Source: Belliella filtrata (GTDB lineage: Bacteria; Bacteroidota; Bacteroidia; Cytophagales; Cyclobacteriaceae). Taken from it: a stretch of 59,901 nucleotides of DNA. Below the pieces are notes generated by a model that was not told the origin of the DNA, made no database searches, and saw only the letters and a list, made by a program, of their open reading frames with translations. How positions within the stretch are numbered: position 1 is the first letter of the stretch; each line of letters starts with the position of its first letter. The position numbers were made by a program, and so were the translations under genes. Location: the NCBI RefSeq assembly GCF_022549775.1, contig NZ_JAKZGP010000027.1, forward strand, positions 1-59,901. The letters run 5' to 3'. Below are positions 1-8,287 of the stretch, piece by piece.

Positions 1-1499
1 TAGATGGAGGGATGGCAGCAAGGATGGCAAATACAGGTTCTGAAACAGGAAGCCTTGCAGGTATACTAAGTAAAAGGGATAGCAATAATGATGCTCCTCC
101 TGCATACTTGAATTACCTTTTCTTTGATACTGAAATGAACTACAAGTATGGTGGGTTTGTCCAGATGTCTCAAGAAGCTCGGGAAGATGGTACAATGAAA
201 AGTCATGAAAGATTATCTCAAGAAGTAGTGGCAGATGAGCCTGGGTATTACTATATTTACTTATCCAACGATTCTAATACTGGATCGGAAGCGTTCTTTG
301 ATGATTTCACCATTATGACTTCGGAGTCATATATAGTGCAGCAGATAGATTATTATCCATATGGACTGATTGCCAGAAACAATATAAGAACTGGTGATAA
401 AACAACCAAGGAGTTATTTCAAGGCAAGACTTATGAAGAACTTACAGGTTGGTATGATTTTCATGCACGGCAGTATGATGCGGCACTAGGAAGGTGGTTT
501 GGAGTGGATCCTAAAGCTGAAGTAATGCCTTACAATTCTCCATTGACGGCAATGATGAACAATCCCGTTATGTTTACGGACCCTGATGGAGAATGTCCTA
601 TTTGTATAGGGATTTTAGTGGGTGCATTAATTGGGGCAGGAAGCTCAGCAGCAGTCTATACATCTACATATTTTGCATCAGGAATGGGTGGAAGTGGTCA
701 ATTTTGGAATGGATTCGGTAAAGCTGTAGGGATGGGAGCTGTTACTGGTGCTATTGGAGGAGGTATAGGTGGCGCTTTTGCGAATAGTGCATTTGCTCAA
801 ACAGTTGGATTTAGCATGTTGAACAATACAGCCAGTACAGTTGCAGGTAACTTATTATTGGGGAATGAGATATCAATGGGAACAGTAATAGGAGGGGTCG
901 GAGGTGGACTTGCTGGTATGGGACTGCCTCAATTTTCAGGAGTTAAAGGTGGTGCTTTGGCAAATATTGGAGCTGAAATAGGTTATGGTGCAGTAAGGGG
1001 AGCCGCCACAGGGGCTGTAACAGGTGGGATCGCTGCTGGAATTGATGGTAAAAATATAGGTAAAGGAATTGGACAAGGAGCTTTTGCAGGAGCTGTTGGA
1101 GGGGCAACATTGGGTGCTTTAAATATTGCAGCTATGGGACCTTCATTATATTCTGGTTCAAATGATAAGAATTCACCAGTTTTTAGAAGTGGAGGATTAC
1201 TTACCCTTCATTTAAGAAAAGGAGAAGGTATCACGATTGGACGTAATCTTATAGTCAAAGAATCGGGTGACATTGTAGAGGATTCTGGTTTAAGGTTCCA
1301 TGAATACATTCACTTTATGCAACAAAAAAAACTTGGATCAGCTAATTTTTACCATAGAATTTTAAAGGAATATTATCAATCAGGGAAAGGGTCAGGGAAA
1401 TGGTATCAAACTTATTTTACTCCAGGACACTTAGAAAATCAAGCAATGCAATTTGAGAATCTGTACAAAAATCTTTTCTTACCATTTAGAACAAAATAA
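1..1499 (+). CDS. Rhs-family polymorphic toxin, C-terminal part (5' end outside window)
   Basis: The reading frame is open to the left edge, so this is the 3' part of a larger gene. The visible protein has the end of an Rhs/YD core with the hallmark GWYDFHARQYDAALGRW segment (about residue 146) and a DPDGE boundary near residue 193. A long Gly/Ala-rich hydrophobic stretch follows (about 195-370), then a distinct tip domain of about 110 residues. The tip contains HEYIH (about residue 430), an HExxH zinc-peptidase motif, and a downstream PGHLENQA whose Glu could be the third ligand. In Rhs toxins the core encapsulates and the variable tip is the effector. A metallopeptidase toxin is my inference; the family of the tip is not recognised with certainty. 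The next gene starts 2 bp downstream and is a candidate immunity protein. Confidence 0.85.
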   Translation, partial: DGGMAARMANTGSETGSLAGILSKRDSNNDAPPAYLNYLFFDTEMNYKYGGFVQMSQEAREDGTMKSHERLSQEVVADEPGYYYIYLSNDSNTGSEAFFDDFTIMTSESYIVQQIDYYPYGLIARNNIRTGDKTTKELFQGKTYEELTGWYDFHARQYDAALGRWFGVDPKAEVMPYNSPLTAMMNNPVMFTDPDGECPICIGILVGALIGAGSSAAVYTSTYFASGMGGSGQFWNGFGKAVGMGAVTGAIGGGIGGAFANSAFAQTVGFSMLNNTASTVAGNLLLGNEISMGTVIGGVGGGLAGMGLPQFSGVKGGALANIGAEIGYGAVRGAATGAVTGGIAAGIDGKNIGKGIGQGAFAGAVGGATLGALNIAAMGPSLYSGSNDKNSPVFRSGGLLTLHLRKGEGITIGRNLIVKESGDIVEDSGLRFHEYIHFMQQKKLGSANFYHRILKEYYQSGKGSGKWYQTYFTPGHLENQAMQFENLYKNLFLPFRTK

Positions 1500-1501
1500 G
1501 T

Positions 1502-1990
1502 ATGTTAAAGGGATTAATTCTAATCTTTATTTTGGTAATTTCTTCCTCCTGTTCTGTATTCAGATCGGTTAGGTTAGTAAATAAGGAAATGACATCCAGA
1601 ACTCAAATATATTTTGCTGATCATGGATCTTATTTGTCAATTAAGGCGGATTTGCTAGACTCAAAAATAATATCAAGGTCAAGTAGAGTGAATTTTAAAA
1701 TTAAGGTTGTTTCTAAAGTTCCAAACACGAAATTCGAATCTGACGAATTGTTTGTTTATGTATATGAAACAAATTCCAAAGGGTATTCTAAAATTCAAAT
1801 AATTAATAATAGCTTTAATAGTGATTTAATTCTGAAAAGTAGAAAAAGTAAATTCAAAGTTTCAGCGTTAGTCAATCAATCAAATATCATACAAAAAGGT
1901 ACAATTAAGAAGATTGGACTAAAGTTACCGTCAATAGTTATTGGTGATGAAAATATTGATTTTGGAATAATTGATTTTGACTTAAAGTGA
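1502..1990 (+). CDS. small lipoprotein, candidate immunity protein for the Rhs toxin
   Basis: The 162-residue product begins with a short charged N-terminus, a hydrophobic run and a lipobox-like SSSC (Cys17), so it should be an envelope lipoprotein. The remainder is a beta-rich, Lys/Ser/Ile-rich domain with no family I recognise. Its start codon lies 2 bp after the Rhs stop, which is the usual place for a cognate immunity gene, and a lipid-anchored periplasmic or outer-membrane location would suit protection against a protease delivered into the envelope. The immunity role rests only on position and predicted location. It could equally be an unrelated small lipoprotein. Confidence 0.7.
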   Translation: MLKGLILIFILVISSSCSVFRSVRLVNKEMTSRTQIYFADHGSYLSIKADLLDSKIISRSSRVNFKIKVVSKVPNTKFESDELFVYVYETNSKGYSKIQIINNSFNSDLILKSRKSKFKVSALVNQSNIIQKGTIKKIGLKLPSIVIGDENIDFGIIDFDLK

Positions 1991-2403
1991 AAGAACAATA
2001 ATTTATGGTTGGCTCCTTCTATGGATAGATTTATTGTAAAACGCATAAAAATTATTAAGAATATGCTGTAAGGATGAAGGTAGTCAAACATATTTGCTTA
2101 GATATATTGGGGTCCTTAATGTGTTCAGCTTATTTAAAAAAAGACACTTGATGAGGATATTATTTGCAGCTATTTTTGTAGTATTAATCTTCATCACAAA
2201 TAGTTGTGATATTCAAAGAATATTGACTATAAAAAACAGTACAGATGGGACAATCTATTATTCCTTTCAAATAAAAGATGAAAACGGTGAAAATAAAATT
2301 GAATCTATAGAATTACCAATTCAAGAAACTGGACAGAATCAAATAAGTTATTTGTTTGGCTTTGGTGATGTTTGGTCTGATAAAAATATATTAAGTTATA
2401 TAG

Positions 2404-3819
2404 CAATGTCGTTTAGTTAAGCAAAATAGTAAAAAAAATGTGTAAATTATAGGGGTATATAGGGGGTAACCCTAATTCTGAAATAAAAGAAGATTACAGG
2501 CTAAAACTAACTAAACATATTGACAATGAGCTCGACACCGAAGCATTTATTAGCCGTTCAAAAGACGGCCGTAAGGGGGTGTTCTCAAGGGAAAGAAAAT
2601 TATCACTCAGGAAATTAATATTTTTTATCATGTCATTCAAAACAGCACTTCAACGGGATCTGGACAGGTTTTATAAAGCACTATCCAATGATGATTTCAA
2701 TATCAGGGAGGTTACCAAGGGTGCATTGAGCCAAGCAAGGGCCAAGTTAAATCCATGGGCATTCAGGCGTTTGAACGAGGTCGCCGTTGCAGGATTTTAT
2801 TCGGAGGCTTCCTATTATGTCTGGCATGGTATGCGCGTTTTGGCTGTAGACGGCAGTAGGCTGGTGCTTCCCCGGCATGAAACGGTCATTGAGGAATTCG
2901 GGGAGCACAGCTTTGGCCCCAAGGCTGATTCGAAACGGTCGATGGCTATGTGCTCGATGCTCTATGATGTGCTCAACCACCTGACCATAGATTCAGAAAT
3001 AGCCCCATATACTGCAAGTGAGCGGGACTTGCTGATGCTTCACCTTGGGAAGGTGAATAGTGGAGATCTTTTGCTGCTTGATAGGGGTTATCCCTGCTTT
3101 TGGCTGTTGTTCCTGCTCAAAGCAAGAGGGATCGAGTTCTGTGTCAGGCTCAAGGACAATTGGTGGCTTGAGGTGAATGAATTCAGAAAAAGTCCTGAGA
3201 GGGAAAAAGTGGTAAAATTCAATCTCCCCAAAAAGGACACGGACAAGCTTTCAGGGCATCGGGAAGTATGGGAAAGAGAATTGGAATGCAGACTGATAAA
3301 AGTTGAGCTTGACAATGGAGAGATAGAGATACTGTGCACATCACTGCTTGATAGCCAAAAGTATGACGCAGAGGAGTTTGGTGGCCTATACCACCTGCGA
3401 TGGAACGAGGAAGAAGCCTATAAGCTACTTAAAAGCAGGGTGGAACTTGAGGCATTTTCAGGCAAGACGGCAAAGGCGGTCAAGCAGGATTTCCATGCAA
3501 AGGTTTTCCTGATGACCATGTGCGCTGCATACGCACATCCCATAGAAGAGAAAGTCAAAGCAGAATACAAAGCAGATAGGCAGGAAGGAAAACATGGGCA
3601 AAAGATCAACAAAACAAACGCCCTGGCAATGATGATGGACATGGCCATACCCATGTTTATAAAGAAGAAGTTCAGCGAAGCCTTGAACGCATTCGATGAT
3701 TTAGTCTACAAAACTCGGGAAGTTGAAAGACCAGGAAGAAAGCTGCCCAGGCTCAAAAAGCCAAAAAAACCTCATTATATGAATTATAAACCAATTTAAT
3801 CCTTAACTAAACGACATTG
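2404..3819 (+). mobile_element. complete IS4-family insertion sequence, 1416 bp
   Basis: The element has perfect 18-bp terminal inverted repeats: CAATGTCGTTTAGTTAAG at 2404-2421 and its complement at 3802-3819. It is flanked by a 10-bp direct repeat AGTTATATAG at 2394-2403 and 3820-3829, which is the target duplication. The single transposase gene fills most of it. The length, the 10-bp duplication and the DDE transposase with a YREK signature all fit the IS4 family. The insertion disrupts a small lipoprotein gene. Confidence 0.93.
2579..3799 (+). CDS. IS4-family DDE transposase
   Basis: This enzyme carries out cut-and-paste transposition of the surrounding element. The catalytic residues are visible: first Asp in LAVDGSRLV, second Asp in LLLLDRGYPC, and Glu in YHLRWNEEEAYKLLK, which matches the IS4 YREK signature Y-x2-R-x3-E-x6-K exactly. 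The given start is GTG 2579, but the frame is open back to 2453, and the upstream translation (HIDNELDTEAFISRSKDGRK) looks like the normal N-terminus of IS4 transposases. No ATG lies in that extension, so the true start is unresolved and may be a rare codon such as ATT 2519. Confidence 0.92.
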   Translation: MFSRERKLSLRKLIFFIMSFKTALQRDLDRFYKALSNDDFNIREVTKGALSQARAKLNPWAFRRLNEVAVAGFYSEASYYVWHGMRVLAVDGSRLVLPRHETVIEEFGEHSFGPKADSKRSMAMCSMLYDVLNHLTIDSEIAPYTASERDLLMLHLGKVNSGDLLLLDRGYPCFWLLFLLKARGIEFCVRLKDNWWLEVNEFRKSPEREKVVKFNLPKKDTDKLSGHREVWERELECRLIKVELDNGEIEILCTSLLDSQKYDAEEFGGLYHLRWNEEEAYKLLKSRVELEAFSGKTAKAVKQDFHAKVFLMTMCAAYAHPIEEKVKAEYKADRQEGKHGQKINKTNALAMMMDMAIPMFIKKKFSEALNAFDDLVYKTREVERPGRKLPRLKKPKKPHYMNYKPI

Positions 3820-4001
3820 AGTTATATAGATAAATTAGATTACGTCAAAATCATAACACAGTCAGATACATTATTATATTCTGATAAGGAAGACCTCTAT
3901 AATTTAATAAGATCGAATCGAAACGGTTTTTTAAAAAGTGAAGTTAAAATTGTTATACAATAACAAATACAACTATTGAAGGAAAGTGTGTCTTTTTTTA
4001 A

Positions 4002-4030
4002 GAGGGTGTCCGAAAAGTCGGAACACCCTC
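4002..4030. repeat. hairpin, possible terminator or remnant transposon end
   Basis: Arms GAGGGTGTCCGA and TCGGAACACCCTC fold around an AAAG loop with one bulged base. It follows the disrupted lipoprotein gene by about 40 bp, so it could end that transcript, although it lacks a clear T-run. Similar GGGTGTCC ends occur on some insertion sequences, so a remnant end is the alternative. Confidence 0.45.
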
Positions 4031-4229
4031 GATTAAGCCAAATCTGATTCTCGTCATAAAAAGGAGTGATTTTTTTAAAGACTTACACCTTTCTGAAATC
4101 TATATTTCTCCATCAAAAATCACTTAAATAATTTCCCCTCAATACCACCTGATTTTTCAATCATCGTTGTAAACTCCCTTAAAAAAACAACCCACTTCCA
4201 AATTACGGTGGGATAAAATCCTGTGAAAG

Positions 4230-4265
4230 CAATTCAATTTTGACCCATAAACCAAAATTGAATTG
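4230..4265 (+). promoter_or_regulatory. 13-bp perfect inverted repeat immediately before the mob-region start codon
   Basis: CAATTCAATTTTG (4230-4242) and CAAAATTGAATTG (4253-4265) enclose a 10-nt loop and end two bases before ATG 4268. In RNA this stem would cover the translation start. In DNA it could be a regulator or relaxosome binding site. The role is inferred from position only. Confidence 0.6.
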
Positions 4266-4267
4266 CC

Positions 4268-4483
4268 ATGAATGCAACAAATGTAAACACCGGATATGGT
4301 GGCAAAGTACCACCTCTTTTTGACCATGTAAGGGAATACTTCTCCCTCAAAGGAATGTCTACAGACGAAGCTGAAATATTCTACTATCACTATGAATCTA
4401 TGGATTGGGAAAGTGAAAACGGAACCCCTTTCAGCAACTGGAAAACCCTTGCAGATGATTGGATATGGAACCTTTTGAATTAG
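4268..4483 (+). CDS. small conserved protein preceding the mobilisation genes
   Basis: The 71-residue acidic protein contains EIFYYHYESMDWESENGTPF and SNWKTLADDWI. This pattern resembles the short helical 'FYxYYExxGW...NWKxAxxxW' segment seen at the ends of some phage and plasmid replication proteins and in small proteins next to Bacteroidota mob genes. That resemblance is from memory and is not a firm family assignment. It leads the mob region and sits just after a perfect inverted repeat. A role in DNA binding at the transfer origin is possible but not shown by the sequence. Confidence 0.7.
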   Translation: MNATNVNTGYGGKVPPLFDHVREYFSLKGMSTDEAEIFYYHYESMDWESENGTPFSNWKTLADDWIWNLLN

Positions 4484-4662
4484 TCAATCACAAGCCCGAT
4501 TGCTGCAATCTTTATCAGATCCTTTCAAGGTCATGGATTGCATTTTGGAGCAATCAGCAAGATGTAGGATTGTCGGACGCCAATCCAATCTTGCCCTCAG
4601 CTCCGAAGTCGCAGAGGGGGATAAATCCTCCGAAGTCGGATTTATCTCAAAATTAAGAATGT
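4484..4662. other. candidate transfer origin (oriT) region upstream of the relaxase genes
   Basis: This 179-bp non-coding stretch lies directly before the relaxosome genes, where oriT is usually found in mobilisable Bacteroidota elements. It has an 11-bp direct repeat CTCCGAAGTCG at 4601-4611 and 4628-4638, and a 9-bp inverted repeat GATAAATCC (4620-4628) / GGATTTATC (4638-4646) with a 9-nt loop. Repeats of this kind next to relaxase genes are typical of relaxosome binding. The nick site cannot be placed by eye. Confidence 0.45.
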
Positions 4663-5058
4663 ATGAAAAAAAGAGCCGTAGAATACCCAATAAAAAGAAC
4701 CATCAGGTTTACTGAAAATGAAGATGCAGAACTTGGAAAGCTACTCCAAAAAAGCACCTATTGTCAGACTTTAAGTGAGCTGATCCGTGATATGCTTTTC
4801 AAGAAAGATATCACCGTCAATACGTATGACGCAAGCCTGCATGAGGTCAAGTTACAACTTGCAAGGATTAGAAACGAGCTTCAGGCCATAGGTGTCAACA
4901 TCAACCAAATCACCCGGTATTTCCATACCGCTGTAGATTCGGAAACCCGGTTGGTTTACGCAGAAAAGGTTCTGCCTCATTACAGGAAAGTTGAAGGTAA
5001 GATAGAGGAGCTGTTTACCACTCTCTCCCAATTGTCCAAACGATGGTTGCCAAAATAA
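4663..5058 (+). CDS. MobC-like relaxosome accessory protein
   Basis: The 131-residue protein starts with a basic ribbon-helix-helix-like stretch (KRTIRFTENEDAELGKLLQK, then a helix with SELIRDML) and continues as a helical region with the pattern LARIRNELQAIGVNINQITRYFH. The 'N-x-G-x-N-x-N-Q-I' type segment is characteristic of bacterial mobilisation proteins of the MobC family, which bind oriT and help the relaxase nick DNA. Its end overlaps the relaxase start by 16 bp, so the two are translationally linked. The start at 4663 gives the complete basic arm. Confidence 0.88.
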   Translation: MKKRAVEYPIKRTIRFTENEDAELGKLLQKSTYCQTLSELIRDMLFKKDITVNTYDASLHEVKLQLARIRNELQAIGVNINQITRYFHTAVDSETRLVYAEKVLPHYRKVEGKIEELFTTLSQLSKRWLPK

Positions 5059-6281
5059 CCACTGGGAAAAATATACGTGGTGCACTGCATTACAACGAAA
5101 ACAAACTTGCCAAAGGTAATGCAGATTTACTGTTGGCAAATGGATTTATGGATGATAGTGATACACTAAGTCTCCATGACAAACTTGTTCAATTCCGGGA
5201 GTTCACAGACAAAAACAAACGCACCAAAACCAATACAGTACATATATCCCTGAACTTCTCTCCGAAAGATGAATTGGACGACGAGAAGCTGAAAAAAATA
5301 GCCATGACCTACATGGAAGGAATCGGTTTTGGTGACCAGCCCTACCTAGTCTACCAGCATTTTGATGCAGCACACCCCCACATTCACATTCTCACTACCA
5401 ATATCAGGGAGGATGGTAAACGCATTGAAACCCACAACCTCGGGAAGAACCAATCCGAACTTACCCGAAAGTCCATCGAGGAAAGGTTCAGGCTGATAAA
5501 GGCCGAAGACCAAAAGAAGGAACAGGCGTATATGCTCAGGACTATATCGATGGGTAAACCTCAGTACGGTCAATCAGAAACCAAAGCGGCCATAGCCAAT
5601 ATAGTGACGGAAGTAATGAGGACGTACAAGTTTACTTCATTGGCTGAATTCAATGCTGCTTTACGCCAATTCAATGTAACAGCTTATCGAGGTGAACCAG
5701 AGTCACGAATGTATCAGAAAAAGGGCTTGGTCTATTCCATTTCTGATGGAGATGGAAACAGGTTGGGTGTTCCCATCAAGGCAAGCTCGATTCATTCCAG
5801 TCCCACATTCCAAAACCTTGAAAAGCGGTTTGGGCAAAACAAGGAACGTAGAAAACAACACAAATCCAGAGCAGTCAAAACCATAGAGAATATACTGACC
5901 AAACCTGAAGCAAAAGACTTGGATGGGCTTAAAGAGGCTCTTTCCAAAAAGGGAATCCATGCGGTTTTCAGAACCAACGACCAAGGACGGCGGCTATACG
6001 GGGTGACTTTCGTAGACAATGTTACCCGGAGTGTATTTAACGGCAGTGACCTGGGCAAACATCTAAATGCAAATGCTCTTCATCAAAAGTTCAATATTAG
6101 GGAAGAGATACCGGTGGATACTTATCCGAAAAATCAAAGCCAAGAAGAAACCGCAACCGAAGAGCTAGCACAGGGTCGCTCATTGGTTGAAGAGATGATT
6201 CAGGGATTGTTTGATGAGGTGCCAGGTGAATTCCTCCCAGAAAACAGACCTCGTCGAAAGAAGAAAAAACGTCGCAAATAA
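5043..6281 (+). CDS. relaxase / mobilisation nuclease
   Basis: The relaxase nicks oriT and pilots the single strand during conjugation. The 412-residue protein begins MVAKITTGKNIRGALHYNE; Tyr17 is the likely catalytic tyrosine. The metal-binding motif lies around residues 104-114 (HFDAAHPHIHI). Both fit the Relaxase (MOBP-like/MobA) domain. The C-terminal half is a basic, probably helical region ending in an RRKKKKRRK tail that may contact DNA. It overlaps the MobC-like gene and is followed 15 bp later by the coupling protein, so the three form one operon. Confidence 0.93.
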   Translation: MVAKITTGKNIRGALHYNENKLAKGNADLLLANGFMDDSDTLSLHDKLVQFREFTDKNKRTKTNTVHISLNFSPKDELDDEKLKKIAMTYMEGIGFGDQPYLVYQHFDAAHPHIHILTTNIREDGKRIETHNLGKNQSELTRKSIEERFRLIKAEDQKKEQAYMLRTISMGKPQYGQSETKAAIANIVTEVMRTYKFTSLAEFNAALRQFNVTAYRGEPESRMYQKKGLVYSISDGDGNRLGVPIKASSIHSSPTFQNLEKRFGQNKERRKQHKSRAVKTIENILTKPEAKDLDGLKEALSKKGIHAVFRTNDQGRRLYGVTFVDNVTRSVFNGSDLGKHLNANALHQKFNIREEIPVDTYPKNQSQEETATEELAQGRSLVEEMIQGLFDEVPGEFLPENRPRRKKKKRRK

Positions 6282-6296
6282 TCCAAATCAACGATC

Positions 6297-8282
6297 ATGG
6301 GAACAGGTGAAAACGAAGAAGCTTTACGTAAGATCATTGACCTTACACGCAAAGTGAGTTTCGGAATACTTGCACTACACTTTTATGTGTACTGCTACAG
6401 TGCTTTTGAGATATGGGGATTTACTCATCCTATCTCAGACAGGGTATTGCTGAATCTTCAAAGTACTGGGATTTTCAATCATATTCTGGTCACGAAAATC
6501 ATGGCTTTGGTCTTGTTGCTGATTTCCCTGCTTGGAGCTGCCGGGAAGAAGGATGAAAAGATACGATTTGCGCATGCTGCTTTTCCATTTTTTTCTGGAC
6601 TAGTGGTTTTTCCTTTGAGCCATACTTTGCTAAGACTAGATTACGATCAGGAGACTGTTTGTATCATTTATATGACCATCACTATCATTGGATATATCCT
6701 TGTCCTTACCGGTGGAGGGTTGATGTCCAGGTTGGTCAAATTGCGCCTCAAGGACGATGTGTTCAATGCGCTCAACGAGACATTTCCTCAGGAAGAAAGG
6801 TTACTCGAAAACGAGTACTCTGTCAACCTTCCTGCCCAATATAACCTGAAAGGAAAAATCAGGAGCTCATGGATCAATATCATCAACCCGTTCAGGTCAC
6901 TGTTGGTTATTGGTACTCCCGGATCAGGGAAATCTTATTTCGTGATTCGCCATGTCATTACACAGCACATAGCCAAAGGTTTTTCCATGTTCATCTACGA
7001 TTTCAAATACGATGACCTTTCCATCATTGCCTACAACACCCTTCAAAAGTATAAAGATAGGTACACCAAAGATCCTAACTTTTATGTTATCAACTTTGAT
7101 AAGCTTTCCCATACCCATCGTTGTAATCCACTTGATCCAGAAACCATGATGGATATCACCGATGCAGCCGAATCATCAAGGACAATTATGCTTGGCCTCA
7201 ATCGAACATGGATAAGGAAGCAAGGAGATTTCTTTGTGGAATCCCCTATTAATTTTCTGACAGCAATAATTTGGTTTTTGAAGAAATTCAAAGGTGGGCA
7301 GTATTGTACCCTGCCTCATGTGATTGAATTGATGCAGATTGAATATGATTTGCTTTTTCCTGTATTACGCACAGAGCCTGAAATAGAGGTGCTGATCAAC
7401 CCATTTGTTATCGCCTATCTAAATGGTGCAACCGATCAACTGGAAGGACAGATTGCTAGTGCCAAGATCGCAATGGCAAGACTGGCATCTCCCCAGATAT
7501 ACTATGTGCTTTCGGGCAACGATTTCACGCTTGATCTTAACAACCCTGATGCGCCCAAGATCATTTGTGTGGGAAATAATCCTCAAAAGCAACAGACTTA
7601 CGGCGCAGTGCTTTCCCTGTATATTTCAAGAATGATCAAACTGGTAAATCAGAAAGGAAAGCTGAAATCAAGTCTAATCTTTGATGAATATCCCACGATC
7701 TATTTCAATGGCATTGACAACCTGATCGCAACTGCCCGAAGCAATAAGGTAGCGACCTGCTTGGGGATACAGGACTTTAGTCAGCTACGGAAAGACTATG
7801 GGCGTGAACAGGCGGATGTAGTGACCAACATCGTGGGAAATATTGTTAGTGGGCAGGTAACTGGAGACACGGCCAAGCAGCTTTCGGAACGCTTTGGGAA
7901 GATCATGCAGCAAAGAGAAAGCATGTCTATCAATGCCAATGATACCTCCATCAGCCGTTCTTCACAACTGGATTCCGCTATACCTCCTTCAAAAATAGCT
8001 GGGTTGAGCTCTGGTGAATTTGTTGGGATGGTGGCTGACAATCCAGACCAAAAGATCCCACATAAAACCTTCCACAATGAAATCATCAATGACCATGAAG
8101 CCCTGAAAATGGAGGAACAGGCCTATCAACCTATTCCCCCCGTTGTAGATGTAACAGCTTCTGAAATAGAGTCCAATTACAGGATGGTCAAAAATCAGGT
8201 GAAGCACCTAGTTGAAATTGAGATTGAACGGATCTATAATACACCGGAACTGGCTCACCTGATCATCGAAAAAGAAAGCTGA
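6297..8282 (+). CDS. VirD4/TraG-type coupling protein (Bacteroidetes MobC, YWFCY type)
   Basis: This protein connects the relaxosome to the type IV secretion channel and powers DNA export. The N-terminus has several membrane segments and the aromatic LHFYVYCYSAF motif that resembles the YWFCY domain of Bacteroidetes coupling proteins. The Walker A GTPGSGKS is near residue 205, and Walker B SSLIFDEYP is near 458, followed by the TraG-type ATARSNKVATCLGIQDFSQL segment. The length of 661 residues is normal for the family. It follows the relaxase in the same operon and is convergent with rteC, with 5 bp between the two ends. Confidence 0.93.
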   Translation: MGTGENEEALRKIIDLTRKVSFGILALHFYVYCYSAFEIWGFTHPISDRVLLNLQSTGIFNHILVTKIMALVLLLISLLGAAGKKDEKIRFAHAAFPFFSGLVVFPLSHTLLRLDYDQETVCIIYMTITIIGYILVLTGGGLMSRLVKLRLKDDVFNALNETFPQEERLLENEYSVNLPAQYNLKGKIRSSWINIINPFRSLLVIGTPGSGKSYFVIRHVITQHIAKGFSMFIYDFKYDDLSIIAYNTLQKYKDRYTKDPNFYVINFDKLSHTHRCNPLDPETMMDITDAAESSRTIMLGLNRTWIRKQGDFFVESPINFLTAIIWFLKKFKGGQYCTLPHVIELMQIEYDLLFPVLRTEPEIEVLINPFVIAYLNGATDQLEGQIASAKIAMARLASPQIYYVLSGNDFTLDLNNPDAPKIICVGNNPQKQQTYGAVLSLYISRMIKLVNQKGKLKSSLIFDEYPTIYFNGIDNLIATARSNKVATCLGIQDFSQLRKDYGREQADVVTNIVGNIVSGQVTGDTAKQLSERFGKIMQQRESMSINANDTSISRSSQLDSAIPPSKIAGLSSGEFVGMVADNPDQKIPHKTFHNEIINDHEALKMEEQAYQPIPPVVDVTASEIESNYRMVKNQVKHLVEIEIERIYNTPELAHLIIEKES

Positions 8283-8287
8283 TCCCG

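Larger units (their letters stand above)
2151..3963 (+). pseudogene. small lipoprotein gene split by an IS4-family insertion
   Basis: The gene starts at ATG 2151, giving a signal peptide that ends in TNSC (lipoprotein-like), and runs to 2403, where the insertion sequence begins. Removing the element (2404-3819) and one copy of the 10-bp duplication AGTTATATAG joins 2403 to 3830 and restores a single frame that ends at TAA 3961-3963, a protein of 128 residues. The right half contains VKIITQSDTLLYSDKEDL. No family is recognised. Because the gene reads perfectly after excision, the insertion looks recent. As it stands the left half runs into the element and stops at 2418-2420. A longer TTG-start reading from 2094 is less likely, since only the 2151 start places a signal peptide at the N-terminus. 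Confidence 0.8.
3964..4267. other. intergenic region before the mobilisation module, with two hairpins
   Basis: No gene is visible here. The stretch holds a hairpin at 4002-4030 (GAGGGTGTCCGA, loop AAAG, TCGGAACACCCTC, one bulge), a motif ACCCACTTCCAAAT at 4190 that is also found before the tra operon, and a perfect 13-bp inverted repeat at 4230-4265 directly in front of the next start codon. The left border of the conjugative element may lie in or near this stretch, but no attachment site can be identified. Confidence 0.5.
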
